From NCBI RefSeq assembly GCF_017872975.1, contig NZ_JAGGJP010000003.1, positions 186,001 through 250,000 of the forward strand: a DNA stretch of 64,000 nucleotides, given 5' to 3'. This DNA is from Rubellimicrobium aerolatum. GTDB taxonomy: Bacteria > Pseudomonadota > Alphaproteobacteria > Rhodobacterales > Rhodobacteraceae. Below are positions 1 through 8,425 of this stretch, in pieces; within the stretch, counting starts at the first letter, position 1, and each line of letters opens with the position of its first letter. The notes beneath the pieces were generated by a model, which saw nothing but the letters and a program-made list of their open reading frames with translations, ran no database searches and was not told the origin of the DNA. A program made the translations under genes and the position numbers.

Positions 1-760
1 CGCCCTCGCGGCGGGCGAGGCCATCATGGAGATCTACGAGGCCCCGGACCTGGGCGTGACGCTCAAGGCCGACGCCTCGCCGGTCACCGCCGCCGACCTC
101 GCCGCCGACCGGATCATCTCGGAGGGGCTGCGCGCCGCCTTCCCCGACGTGCCGCTGGTGACCGAGGAGCAGGCGGACACCCACACGGCGCTAGCCGGCG
201 ACTTCCTGATCGTGGACCCGCTCGACGGCACCAAGGAGTTCGTGCAGCGGCGCGGCGACTTCACGGTCAACATCGCCTTCGTCCGCGACGGCATCCCCGT
301 GCGCGGCGTCGTCTACGCGCCCGCGCAGGGGCGGATGTTCTACACCAACGCCGTCGGTGATTCGGTCGAGGAGGACGGCACACGCGACCCTACCCGCGTC
401 GGCGTCTCGCTCCCCATCCGGGTCTCCGAGCCCGACAACCGCGCCCTCCGCGTCGTCGCCTCGAAAAGCCACCGCGACGCCGCGACCGACGCCTACATCG
501 CCCGCTACGAGGTCGCCGACTTCCGCAGCGCCGGAAGCTCGCTGAAGTTCTGCCTCGTGGCCTCCGGCGAGGCCGACCTGTATCCGCGCCTTGGCCGCAC
601 GATGGAGTGGGACACGGCAGCGGGCCACGCCGTGCTCCTGGGCGCGGGGGGGCGCGTCGTGCGCTTCGACACCCACGCGCCGCTCGGCTACGGCAAGCCC
701 GGCTACGAGAACCCCTTCTTCATCGCCCATGCGCCGGGCGTCGCACTGAAGCACCCCTGA
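1..760 (+). CDS. cysQ: 3'(2'),5'-bisphosphate nucleotidase CysQ, 5' partial
   Basis: Inositol-monophosphatase-fold enzyme that removes the 3' phosphate of PAP/PAPS, a by-product of sulfate activation. The metal-binding motif DPLDGTKEF lies about 70 residues after the first in-window Met, and the second motif EWDTAAGHAV is present near the C terminus, so the catalytic core is complete. The reading frame is open to the left edge (ALAAGEAI precedes the Met at 26). Family members begin some 15-20 residues further upstream, so the true start lies outside the window and Met26 is internal. The stop overlaps the start of kdsB (ATGA), indicating co-translation. The right-hand neighbour is a Kdo-activation gene, so the pair is a housekeeping operon. 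Confidence 0.92.
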   Translation, partial: ALAAGEAIMEIYEAPDLGVTLKADASPVTAADLAADRIISEGLRAAFPDVPLVTEEQADTHTALAGDFLIVDPLDGTKEFVQRRGDFTVNIAFVRDGIPVRGVVYAPAQGRMFYTNAVGDSVEEDGTRDPTRVGVSLPIRVSEPDNRALRVVASKSHRDAATDAYIARYEVADFRSAGSSLKFCLVASGEADLYPRLGRTMEWDTAAGHAVLLGAGGRVVRFDTHAPLGYGKPGYENPFFIAHAPGVALKHP

Positions 761-1560
761 TGTCCACGCTCCTCGTCATCCCCGCCCGCCACGCCTCCTC
801 CCGCTACCCCGGCAAGCCGCTCGTCCCCCTGCGGGGCGCCACCGGCGAGGCAAAGAGCCTCCTGCGCCGTTCCTGGGAGGCCGCCCGGGCCGTGCGCGGC
901 ATCGATCGCGTGGTGGTCGCCACCGACGACGAGCGCATCCGCGCCCATGCCCTGTCCTTCGGGGCCGAGGTCGCCATGACCTCCGACCGCCACCTCAACG
1001 GCACCGAACGCTGCGCCGAGGCGCTGGCCCAGGCCGGAGCGGGCTTCGACCTCGTGGTGAACCTCCAGGGCGACGCGCCGCTCACGCCGCCCTGGTTCGT
1101 CGAGGCGCTGGTCGAGGGGCTGCGCACCCGGCCCGAGATGCAGGTCGCCACCCCCGTCCTGCGGATGGAAGGGGCGGCGCTCGCGGGGTTCCTGGAGGAC
1201 CGGCGCGCGGGCCGCGTCGGCGGCACCACGGCGGTCTTCGGAGCGGAGGGCCGGGCGCTCTACTTCTCCAAGGAGGTGATTCCCTACACCGGCCGTCCCT
1301 ACGCCGGGCACGAGGCCACGCCCGTCTTCCACCACGTCGGCGTCTACGCCTACCGGCCCGACGCACTCGCAGCCTACGGGGCCTGGGAGCCGGGGCCGCT
1401 GGAGATTTTGGAGGGATTGGAACAACTTCGTTTCCTGGAACGCGACTGGCCGGTGCTTTGCGTCGAGGTGGAGGCGAGAGGGCGGCAGTTTTGGGAGCTC
1501 AACAACCCGTCCGACGTGCCACGTCTCGAAGGGATGATGGCCGAAATGGGGCTTCCCTGA
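760..1560 (+). CDS. kdsB: 3-deoxy-manno-octulosonate cytidylyltransferase KdsB
   Basis: CMP-Kdo synthetase: transfers CMP from CTP to Kdo so that Kdo can be added to lipid A, in the cytoplasm. The 266-residue length fits the family. The N-terminal nucleotide-binding stretch VIPARHASSRYPGKPL and the later motif VVNLQGDAP are typical. The start at 760 overlaps the cysQ stop. An upstream in-frame start would run through cysQ and is a shadow. kdsD, which makes the Kdo precursor arabinose-5-phosphate, lies about 20 kb away in the same window. Confidence 0.95.
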   Translation: MSTLLVIPARHASSRYPGKPLVPLRGATGEAKSLLRRSWEAARAVRGIDRVVVATDDERIRAHALSFGAEVAMTSDRHLNGTERCAEALAQAGAGFDLVVNLQGDAPLTPPWFVEALVEGLRTRPEMQVATPVLRMEGAALAGFLEDRRAGRVGGTTAVFGAEGRALYFSKEVIPYTGRPYAGHEATPVFHHVGVYAYRPDALAAYGAWEPGPLEILEGLEQLRFLERDWPVLCVEVEARGRQFWELNNPSDVPRLEGMMAEMGLP

Positions 1561-1617
1561 CCGAAGGTCGCAGGCAGGGATAAGCCGCCCTGCATCTCGC
1601 GCCGCGATGCGGCGTAT

Positions 1618-1645
1618 TTGCCTCGTCTAGGAGGCGTGCTAAGTT
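1618..1645 (+). promoter_or_regulatory. possible sigma-70 promoter of galU
   Basis: TTGCCT (1618-1623) and TAAGTT (1640-1645) are separated by 16 bp, about 35 bp before the galU start. This lies in the only gap between kdsB and galU and is slightly less GC-rich than its surroundings. It was matched by eye only. Confidence 0.3.
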
Positions 1646-1679
1646 CAGGCAGCAACCAAGGCGAGCAAAAGGGATCGTG

Positions 1680-2573
1680 ATGCAGCGCAAGGTGACCAAG
1701 GCGGTCTTCCCGGTCGCGGGAATGGGAACCCGGTTCCTGCCCGCCACCAAGTCCGTCCCCAAGGAGATCATGACGCTGGTCGATCGGCCGCTGATCCAAT
1801 ACGCGATCGACGAGGCGCGGGCTGCCGGCATCACCGAGTTCATCTTCGTCACCGCCCGTGGCAAGAACGCGCTCGAAGACTACTTCGACTGCGCCCCCGA
1901 GCTGGAGTCGAAGCTGGAGCGTGACGGCAAGCACGAGCTTCTGGAGGTCCTGCGGTCCACCTACATGGACTCCGGCGCCATCGCCTACATCCGTCAGCAC
2001 AAGGCGCTGGGCCTGGGCCACGCCGTGAACTGCGCCAAGCGCCTCATCGGCGACGAGCCCTTCGCGGTCATCCTCCCCGACGACGTGATCGCGGCGGAAA
2101 AGCCCTGCCTCCAGCAGATGGTCGAGGCCCACGCCGAGACCGGCGGCTCGGTCGTCGCCGCCATGGAGGTGGCCCCGTCGCGCGCCTCCTCCTACGGCGT
2201 GCTCGACATCCGCGAGGACATGGGCTCGATGGTCTCGGTCAAGGGCATGGTCGAGAAGCCCAAGGCCGGCACCGCGCCGTCGAACCTCGCCGTGATCGGC
2301 CGCTACATCCTGGCGCCCGAGGTGATGGCCAACCTCGATCGCATCACGCCGTCGGCGGGCGGGGAGCTTCAGCTCACCGACGCCATCGCCATGGAGATCA
2401 CCGAGGGGCGGCCCGTCTATGGCTACCGCTTCCGGGGCGAGCGCTTCGATTGCGGCTCCAAGGCCGGGTTCCTCCAGGCGACCGTGGCCTTCGGCCTGGC
2501 GCGCGAGGATCTCTGCGACGAGTTCTCGAGCTACCTCCAGCAGATCGTCTCCATGCGCGAGGCCGCGCAGTAA
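1680..2573 (+). CDS. galU: UTP-glucose-1-phosphate uridylyltransferase GalU
   Basis: Makes UDP-glucose from UTP and glucose-1-phosphate for envelope polysaccharide synthesis. The nucleotidyltransferase signature GMGTRFLPATKSVPKE is at the N terminus, and the rest is colinear with bacterial GalU (297 residues, normal length). A GTG at 1677 precedes the ATG at 1680. The ATG is preferred because AAGGGA sits about 6 bases before it. A good intrinsic terminator follows the stop, so the gene is probably monocistronic. Confidence 0.95.
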   Translation: MQRKVTKAVFPVAGMGTRFLPATKSVPKEIMTLVDRPLIQYAIDEARAAGITEFIFVTARGKNALEDYFDCAPELESKLERDGKHELLEVLRSTYMDSGAIAYIRQHKALGLGHAVNCAKRLIGDEPFAVILPDDVIAAEKPCLQQMVEAHAETGGSVVAAMEVAPSRASSYGVLDIREDMGSMVSVKGMVEKPKAGTAPSNLAVIGRYILAPEVMANLDRITPSAGGELQLTDAIAMEITEGRPVYGYRFRGERFDCGSKAGFLQATVAFGLAREDLCDEFSSYLQQIVSMREAAQ

Positions 2574-2597
2574 GCTGCAGGCCCTGACGACCCGATC

Positions 2598-2636
2598 ACG
2601 GCCGCGTCCCGACCCGGGGCGCGGCCGTTTCCTTGT
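2598..2636 (+). terminator. intrinsic terminator after galU
   Basis: A perfect 9-bp inverted repeat, ACGGCCGCG / CGCGGCCGT, with further C/G pairing inside it, is followed by TTTCCTT. It lies about 25 bp after the galU stop. Confidence 0.7.
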
Positions 2637-2644
2637 GGCCGCCG

Positions 2645-2712
2645 TCACCGGGGGCTCCGCCCCCCGCGCCTCCGGCGCTCCCCCCGGGATATTTGGAGCC
2701 AAAGAAGGGCCG
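2645..2712. repeat. REP-like palindromic intergenic element
   Basis: Two short GC hairpins (GGGGGCTCCGCCCCC and CGCCTCCGGCG) are followed by CCCCGGGATATTTGGAGCC. This resembles the GC-hairpin plus GATATTTGG element that recurs between genes in Rhodobacteraceae genomes; the resemblance is from memory. No second copy was noticed in this window. Confidence 0.5.
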
Positions 2713-2867
2713 TCGCCTTTCGGCAACCCGCTCCCCGATCTGGAACGGGCCGAGGTCGCATCCCGCCGCTGCCCGGTCGTGTTCGCGGGCGCGGCGTCTG
2801 GTTCCCTGCGGTCTTCTCGCCTAGCAATGCGGGCGCGTTCCGACCCGTTTCCCTTCCCGAGGCCCGA

Positions 2868-3752
2868 ATGAACCGATACGTCCTGACCGTCCAATGCGTC
2901 TCGCGGCGCGGCATCGTCGCCGCCGTCTCGTCCTTCCTCGCCGAACAGGGATGCAACATCACCGACGCCTCGCAGTTCGACGACGAGGTGACGGGCCAGT
3001 TCTTCGCCCGCATCACCTTCCGCGCCGAGACGGGGGCACCGCTCGACGCGCTGCGGACGGGCTTCGGCCCGGTGGGCGAGGCCTTCGGCATGACCTGGGC
3101 CATCCACGACGGCGCGCATCGGATGAAGACGCTGCTGATGGTGTCGAACTTCGGCCATTGCCTCAACGACTTGCTGTATCGCTGGCGCATCGGCGCGCTG
3201 CCGGTGGACATCGTGGGCGTCGTCTCGAACCACCTCACCTATCAGAAGGTCGTCGTGAACCACGACCTGCCCTTCCACCACATCCGCGTCACCAGGGAGA
3301 ACAAGCCCGAGGCCGAGGCGCGGCTCCTCTCCCTCGTGGAGGAGACCGGGGCCGAGCTGGTGGTGCTGGCCCGCTACATGCAGGTGCTGTCGGATGCCTT
3401 CTGCCAGCGCATGTCGGGGCGGATCATCAACATCCACCATTCCTTCCTGCCTTCCTTCAAGGGCGCGAACCCCTACAAGCAGGCCTACGAACGCGGCGTG
3501 AAGCTGATCGGCGCAACGGCGCACTACGTCACCGCCGACCTCGACGAAGGCCCGATCATCGAGCAGGACACCGTGCGGATCACTCACGCGCAATCGTCCG
3601 AGGACTATGTCTCGCTCGGCCGCGACGTGGAGGCGCAGGTCCTGTCCCGGGCGGTCCACGCCCATATCCACAACCGCGTGTTCCTGAACGGCAACAAGAC
3701 CGTGGTCTTCCCCGCGAGCCCCGGCAGCTACGCGTCCGAGCGGATGGGCTGA
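2868..3752 (+). CDS. purU: formyltetrahydrofolate deformylase PurU
   Basis: Hydrolyses 10-formyl-THF to formate and THF, balancing one-carbon pools. It has an N-terminal ACT domain (residues 1-85; YVLTVQCVSRRGIVAAVSSF) and a C-terminal formyltransferase domain from about residue 90. The catalytic Asn-His pair is in NIHHSFLPSFKGANPY and the Asp in TADLDEGPIIEQD. At 294 residues it is full length. The start is the first ATG after the galU terminator region. PurU occurs in methylotroph and one-carbon contexts, but here it stands alone. Confidence 0.95.
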   Translation: MNRYVLTVQCVSRRGIVAAVSSFLAEQGCNITDASQFDDEVTGQFFARITFRAETGAPLDALRTGFGPVGEAFGMTWAIHDGAHRMKTLLMVSNFGHCLNDLLYRWRIGALPVDIVGVVSNHLTYQKVVVNHDLPFHHIRVTRENKPEAEARLLSLVEETGAELVVLARYMQVLSDAFCQRMSGRIINIHHSFLPSFKGANPYKQAYERGVKLIGATAHYVTADLDEGPIIEQDTVRITHAQSSEDYVSLGRDVEAQVLSRAVHAHIHNRVFLNGNKTVVFPASPGSYASERMG

Positions 3753-3875
3753 GCATCGGCCATTTCGCGCCCAGGGATCGGTGGGCCGCAACTCCCGATT
3801 GACAGGCGAGCCCTCGCGGGTGCTGCCTTCCCGGCAAGGGTGACGCTAGGTCACCGAGCTGGGAGGAGGACCGCG

Positions 3876-5051
3876 ATGCGCCGGATATCCACGTGGCGGA
3901 CGAGCGGCCTTGCCCTGCTCCTTGCGGGCGGGCTTCTGCCCGCCGTCGCCCAGGCTACGACGCTGCGGATCGAGTCCACGGTGATGACCGGCCTCGCCAA
4001 TCCGCGCGGCCTCGCTCTCGGCCCCGACGGCGCTCTCTACGTGGCCGAGGCGGGCACGGGCGGCGACCTCGGGACCGTCGTCGTCTCCAGCGGCACGACG
4101 GCGGGCTACGGCCTGTCCGGCGGGATCAGCCGCTTCAGCGGCGGCGTGCAGGAGAGGGTGGCCTCGGGCCTGCCCTCGCTTGCCGGCGAGGGCGGGGTAG
4201 AGGGCGTCGGGCCGCAGGACATCGCCTTCGACGCGGCGGGCACGCTCCATGCGGTGGTCGGTCTCGGCGCCGACCCAGCGGTGCGGTCCGGCGCTCTCGG
4301 AGGCCTGCCAGGGGCCGACCTCCTGGGCACGCTGGTCGCCATCGAGGGCGGGACGCCCCAACTGGTCGCCGACCTCGCGGGCTTCGAGGCCGCCGAGGAC
4401 CCCGACGGCGCGGGGCCGGACAGCAACCCCTTTGGCCTCGTGGCGCAGGGGGGCGGCTTCCTCGTCACCGACGCCGGCGGCAACAGCGTGCTGACCGTGG
4501 ACGGCACCGACGCGATCACCGACCTCGTCGTGCTGCCGCCCGCGCCCAACCCCTTGCCCTTTGGGCCGCCCGTCTACCAGGCGGTGCCTACCGGCGCGGC
4601 GCTGACCCCGGCGGGCGATCTCGTGTTCGGCCAGCTCACCGGCTTTCCGTTCCCACCGGGCGCGGCGCAGGTCTTCGGGCTCTCGGGCGGGACGCTCTCG
4701 GTTCTGGCGACCGGCTTCACCAACCTGATCGACGTGGCCGCTGGGGAGGACGGGACGCTGTATGCGCTGGAACTCGACAGCGACAGCCTGCTCGGGCCGG
4801 GGACCACCGGCTCGCTCTACGCCATCGACGCGGACGGGGCGGCGTCGCTGCTCCTCGCCGGACTCTCCAGCCCGACCGGCCTCGCGGTGGGCACGGCCGG
4901 CGACATCTTCGTGACGGTGGACGGCTTCTCGGCCACGGCGGGCCGCGTGGTGCGGCTCGCCCCGGTGCCGCTGCCCGCCGCGTTGCCGCTCCTTTTGGGC
5001 GCGCTGGGGCTGCTGGCCGCCCTGCGCCTTCGCCCGGGGGCCGCCGTCTAG
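3876..5051 (+). CDS. secreted ScyD/ScyE-like protein with VPLPA-CTERM anchor
   Basis: 391 residues. A cleavable signal peptide (MRRISTWRTSGLALLLAGG, then an AQA cleavage region) precedes beta-propeller-like repeats of the ScyD/ScyE type (GLANPRGLALGPDGALYVAEAGTGGD; FDAAGTLHAVVGLG; GLAVGTAGDIFVTVDG). The C terminus reads VPLPAALPLLLGALGLLAALRLRPG: the VPLPA motif, a membrane segment and a basic tail, which is a VPLPA-CTERM exosortase sorting signal. The start at 3876 is chosen over an upstream in-frame GTG because GGGAGGAGG lies directly before it and the signal peptide begins there. No exosortase gene is visible nearby. Catalytic function and ligand are unknown. Confidence 0.8.
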   Translation: MRRISTWRTSGLALLLAGGLLPAVAQATTLRIESTVMTGLANPRGLALGPDGALYVAEAGTGGDLGTVVVSSGTTAGYGLSGGISRFSGGVQERVASGLPSLAGEGGVEGVGPQDIAFDAAGTLHAVVGLGADPAVRSGALGGLPGADLLGTLVAIEGGTPQLVADLAGFEAAEDPDGAGPDSNPFGLVAQGGGFLVTDAGGNSVLTVDGTDAITDLVVLPPAPNPLPFGPPVYQAVPTGAALTPAGDLVFGQLTGFPFPPGAAQVFGLSGGTLSVLATGFTNLIDVAAGEDGTLYALELDSDSLLGPGTTGSLYAIDADGAASLLLAGLSSPTGLAVGTAGDIFVTVDGFSATAGRVVRLAPVPLPAALPLLLGALGLLAALRLRPGAAV

Positions 5052-5213
5052 CGTCGGCCTGTTTTTGCGGCGAACCGTTCGCCTGTCGCCCGTTCGTTGT
5101 GCGCCACGGAACTCCGCGCCGCCCTGGGTGTCGCCGGGCTTCCCCTTCGCCCGACTGGCGCGGCAGGAACCGACAGCACCGGCGAGACAGCCGGCAGGGC
5201 AGGGGAGTCCGCC

Positions 5214-6218
5214 ATGTTCCACCGCATCGCCGCCGTCGCGGCCACCATCGTCCTGGGCCAGGGGGTCGCGGCGCAGACCGCGCTGCCCTTTGCGCTCGAC
5301 TGGAAGTTCGAGGGGCCCGCCGCGCCCTACTTCCTCGCCATCGACAATGGCCACTTCGCCGAGGCCGGGCTGGACGTGGAGATCACCGAGGGCAACGGCT
5401 CGCTCGACGCGATTCCCAAGATCGCGACCGGGGCCTATCCGGTGGGCTTCGCCGACATCAACTCGCTGATGCGCTTCCTCGACCAGAACCCCGGCGCGCC
5501 GGTGACCGCCGTGATGATGATCTACGACAAGCCCGCCTTTGCCGTGGTGGGCCGCAAGTCGCTGGGCGTCTCGGAACCCGCCGACCTGATCGGCAAGACC
5601 CTCGGCGCGCCGCCGCCCGACGGGGCCTGGGCGCAGTTCCCCATCTTCGCCGCCGCCAACGGCCTCGACATGAGCCAGATCACCGTCGAGCCCGTGGGCT
5701 TCCCCGTGCGCGAGCCGATGCTGGCCGATGGGCAGGTGCAGGCGATCACCGGCTTCTCCTTCACTTCCTCCCTCAACGCGCAGCGGCTGGGCGTGCCGGC
5801 CGACGACCTGTCGGTGATGCTCATGGCCGATCATGGCGTGGCGCTTTACGGCAACGCGATCCTCGTCAACACCGACTGGGCCGAGGCCAACCCCGCGCTG
5901 CTGACCGGCTTCCTGGGCGCGGTGGCCGAAGGGTGGCGCGATGCCATCGCCGACCCCGCTGCCGCCACGCAGGCGCTCCTCGTCCGCAACCCGGCCGCCG
6001 ACCCGGCGCTGGAGCAGCAGCGGCTGCAACTCGCCATCGACGCCAACGTCCTCACCCCTTGGGTGCAGGAGAACGGCCTCGGCAACGTCGATCCCGCCCG
6101 CATGGCCGAGGCGATCGAGCAGACGAAATCGGTCTACACCTTCACGACCGAGCCCGAGGCGGCGACCTTCTTCGATCCCGCCTACCTGCCCACCGACGGC
6201 AGCCTGATGCTGCAATGA
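5214..6218 (+). CDS. ABC importer substrate-binding protein, NMT1/SsuA/TauA type
   Basis: 334-residue periplasmic binding protein. A Sec signal peptide (MFHRIAAVAATIVLGQGVAAQ) leads into the NMT1-like fold: LDWKFEGPAAPYFLAIDNGHFAEAG, then the ligand-loop region ATGAYPVGFADINSL. This class binds sulfonates, taurine, nitrate, pyrimidine precursors or riboflavin-like compounds, and the sequence does not identify the ligand. The start at 5214 is preceded by GGGGAG and begins the signal peptide; the longer in-frame ORF has no such support. ATPase and permease genes follow in the same direction. No TPP riboswitch motif was found upstream. Confidence 0.88.
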   Translation: MFHRIAAVAATIVLGQGVAAQTALPFALDWKFEGPAAPYFLAIDNGHFAEAGLDVEITEGNGSLDAIPKIATGAYPVGFADINSLMRFLDQNPGAPVTAVMMIYDKPAFAVVGRKSLGVSEPADLIGKTLGAPPPDGAWAQFPIFAAANGLDMSQITVEPVGFPVREPMLADGQVQAITGFSFTSSLNAQRLGVPADDLSVMLMADHGVALYGNAILVNTDWAEANPALLTGFLGAVAEGWRDAIADPAAATQALLVRNPAADPALEQQRLQLAIDANVLTPWVQENGLGNVDPARMAEAIEQTKSVYTFTTEPEAATFFDPAYLPTDGSLMLQ

Positions 6219-6267
6219 CCCGGACGCGGGGTCGCCCGTCGCGACCCCGCCTCCCCTGGGGGCGACC

Positions 6268-7050
6268 ATGAACCTGATCGACATCAAGGGCGTCAGCCAC
6301 GCCTACCGCACGCCCTCGGGCCCCCTCCCGGTCCTCGCCGGGCTCGACCTCGGCGTGCCCGCCGGCACTTTCGCCGCCGTGGTGGGGCCCTCGGGTTGCG
6401 GCAAGTCCACGCTGACGCGCCTCGTCGCCGGCCTGATGATCCCCGACACGGGCGAGGTGCGCCTCCACGGCGAACGGGTTCGCTCGCCGCGCAAGACGGT
6501 GGGCATGGCCTTCCAGAACCCCGTCCTCCTCGAATGGCGCACGATCCTCGACAACGTCATCCTGCCGCTGGAGATCGTCGCCCCCCGCACCTCGCGCGCC
6601 AGCCGCGTCGCCCGCGCCGAGGAGCTGCTGGCCCTCGTTGGCCTCTCCGGCTTCGAGGGCAAGAAGCCCTCCGAACTCTCCGGCGGGATGCGCCAGCGCG
6701 CTTCGCTCTGCCGCTCCATCGTCCACAAGCCCGAGGTGCTCATCATGGACGAGCCCTTCGGCGCGCTCGACAACTTCACGCGCGAGGACCTCTGGCAGAC
6801 CATGCGCGACCTGCGCGCCAAGGAGCCCTTCACCTGCGTCCTCATCACCCACGACCTGCGCGAATCGGTGTTCCTGGGCGATCAGGTCATCGTCCTGTCG
6901 GGCCGCCCGGCGCGGACGCAGCGGGTCATGCCGGTGGACCTGCCCGCCGACCGCACCATCGACATCCTCTATGAGCCCAGGGCCGTCGCCATGCTCCACG
7001 ACCTGCGCGACGAGATCCGCATCGCCCAGGGACGGGAGGGCGCCCACTGA
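6268..7050 (+). CDS. ABC importer ATP-binding protein, SsuB/TauB type
   Basis: 260-residue ATPase that powers the importer. It has Walker A GPSGCGKS, a Q-loop in AFQNPVLLEWRT, signature LSGGMRQR, Walker B VLIMDEP and an H-loop in LITHDLRE. Its closest class is the SsuB/TauB/ThiZ group, consistent with the NMT1-type binding protein upstream. The stop overlaps the start of the permease gene (TGATG), which points to translational coupling. Confidence 0.93.
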   Translation: MNLIDIKGVSHAYRTPSGPLPVLAGLDLGVPAGTFAAVVGPSGCGKSTLTRLVAGLMIPDTGEVRLHGERVRSPRKTVGMAFQNPVLLEWRTILDNVILPLEIVAPRTSRASRVARAEELLALVGLSGFEGKKPSELSGGMRQRASLCRSIVHKPEVLIMDEPFGALDNFTREDLWQTMRDLRAKEPFTCVLITHDLRESVFLGDQVIVLSGRPARTQRVMPVDLPADRTIDILYEPRAVAMLHDLRDEIRIAQGREGAH

Positions 7051-7808
7051 TGCTCCGCCGCATCGGCGTTCCCGTCGCCGCGATCCTCGCCTTCCTCCTG
7101 CTGTGGGAGGCCATCGTCCGCCTCAACGGCTGGCCCAACTACGTCATGGCCTCGCCCTCGGACCTGCCGGCGGCCTATGCCCGCTTCTGGAGCCTGTTCC
7201 TGCTCGGCGGCTGGCAGACGCTCTGGCGCACGGTGGCGGGGCTCGGCCTTGCCGTGGCCTTCGGCACGCTGCTCGGCATGGCGATGGGCTTCTCCCGGCT
7301 CGCCCGCGACGCGCTCTATCCGCTGCTGGTGGGCTTCAACGCGATCCCCAAGGCGACGCTGGTCCCGGTGCTGTCGCTGCTGTTCATCGGCCAGCACGAC
7401 TTCAACACCGTGATGATGGCCTTCCTCATCTCCTTCTTCCCGATCGCCGTCTCGGTCGGCATCGGCCTCTCGACGCTCGAGCCCGAATACCGCGACATCC
7501 TCCGCGCGCTCGGCGCCTCGCGCGTCACGATCTTCCGCAAGATCGCGCTCCCCAAGACGCTGCCCGAGTTCTTCGGGGCGCTGAAGGTCGCGGTCACGCT
7601 GGCCTTCATCGGCACCAACCTCGTGGAGATCGTCTCTCCGCACGGACGGGGCCTCGGCGCGCTGTTCCAGTCGGGGGCGACGAACGGCGACTATCCCCTC
7701 ATGTTCGCCGTCCTCATCGCCCTCGCCGCTCTGGGCATCCTGCTCTACTACGCGGTCGTGTTCCTCGAACGGACCTTCGCCGGCTGGGCCGAGCGCGAGG
7801 CGACCTGA
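7050..7808 (+). CDS. ABC importer permease, SsuC/TauC type
   Basis: 252-residue inner-membrane permease with about six transmembrane segments. The BPD_transp EAA loop is in DILRALGASRVTIFRKIALPK. It completes the binding protein, ATPase and permease operon. The next gene is convergent and ends only 7 bp away. Confidence 0.93.
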   Translation: MLRRIGVPVAAILAFLLLWEAIVRLNGWPNYVMASPSDLPAAYARFWSLFLLGGWQTLWRTVAGLGLAVAFGTLLGMAMGFSRLARDALYPLLVGFNAIPKATLVPVLSLLFIGQHDFNTVMMAFLISFFPIAVSVGIGLSTLEPEYRDILRALGASRVTIFRKIALPKTLPEFFGALKVAVTLAFIGTNLVEIVSPHGRGLGALFQSGATNGDYPLMFAVLIALAALGILLYYAVVFLERTFAGWAEREAT

Positions 7809-7815
7809 GCGGCCG

Positions 7816-8019
7816 CTACCAGAGCCGTGGTCGCGACACCCCGGCGCGCTCCTTGCCGCCGCTGCGGCGGGCGAGCGCGTCCAGAAGCACCTGGAACCGA
7901 TCCTCGTCCGGGCCGCCCGCCTCGGGCAGGGGATAGGCGCGGCGCAGGCCCGGCCGGATCAGCGCGTCCAGCCCGGCGGCCGGGTGAAGGTCGGGGTCGG
8001 GGATCTCGTGGCGGGCCAT
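7816..8019 (-). CDS. hypothetical 67-residue protein
   Basis: A small protein (MARHEIPDPDLHPAAGLDAL, later EDRFQVLLDALARRSG) that I do not recognise. The start at 8019 has GGAGGAG 6 bases upstream and typical codon use downstream. An in-frame ATG at 8229, also with GGAGG before it, would add 70 Pro/Ser-rich residues. That stretch has many A/T-ending codons and is probably not coding. The gene is on the same strand as, and downstream of, the protease pair, so it could be the third member of that group. Confidence 0.5.
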   Translation of the reverse strand: MARHEIPDPDLHPAAGLDALIRPGLRRAYPLPEAGGPDEDRFQVLLDALARRSGGKERAGVSRPRLW

Positions 8020-8425
8020 GGGGCTCCTCCGGTGGGCTGCGGCGGCCTCGTCCCCCGGAGATCGGGGAAACCCAAGCGGCCCGGTGTCGTGGAAAGAACC
8101 CCCGAGACCCCGGTTCGGTTCGCCCGAATCCGGTTCGACCAAGGTCGGGCGCGACGAATCCGCCACAGGGCCGGCGGCCGGGGTGGCGAGGAGGGCCGGA
8201 GGGGACGATGATTCGGGCAGATGCGACATATCGGAACCTCCGGGGCTGATGGCTGGCGGGATGGGTCCACCTTCGCAGCAGGAGGTGAAGGAACAGTTAC
8301 CGGCGCGAAGGGCGCGGTTGCCTGTTGCCGAAACGCCACAAGCGGCGAGCCGGGGGAACCCAACTACCGGAGCAGGGCGGGCGGACGGCCCGCCGTGCGG
8401 CCGATCCCGCGCCGGAGGAGGACGC
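8020..8425. other. 406-bp gap without a supported gene
   Basis: Only weakly coding frames are seen here. The one candidate is the possible N-terminal extension of the 67-residue protein up to 8229. No terminator or RNA was recognised. Confidence 0.4.

Noticed and set aside
1374-3791. Long minus-strand frame across kdsB, galU and purU
   Set aside because: Antisense shadow; the plus-strand products are unmistakable enzymes.
5052-5213. Possible TPP riboswitch before the NMT1-type binding protein
   Set aside because: No CTGAGA or ACCTGAT-type core motifs are present in the leader.
8020-8229. 70-residue N-terminal extension of the 67-residue protein, with its own GGAGG site
   Set aside because: Many codons end in A or T, unlike genes here, and the translation is Pro/Ser-rich without motif; the downstream start has an equally good site.
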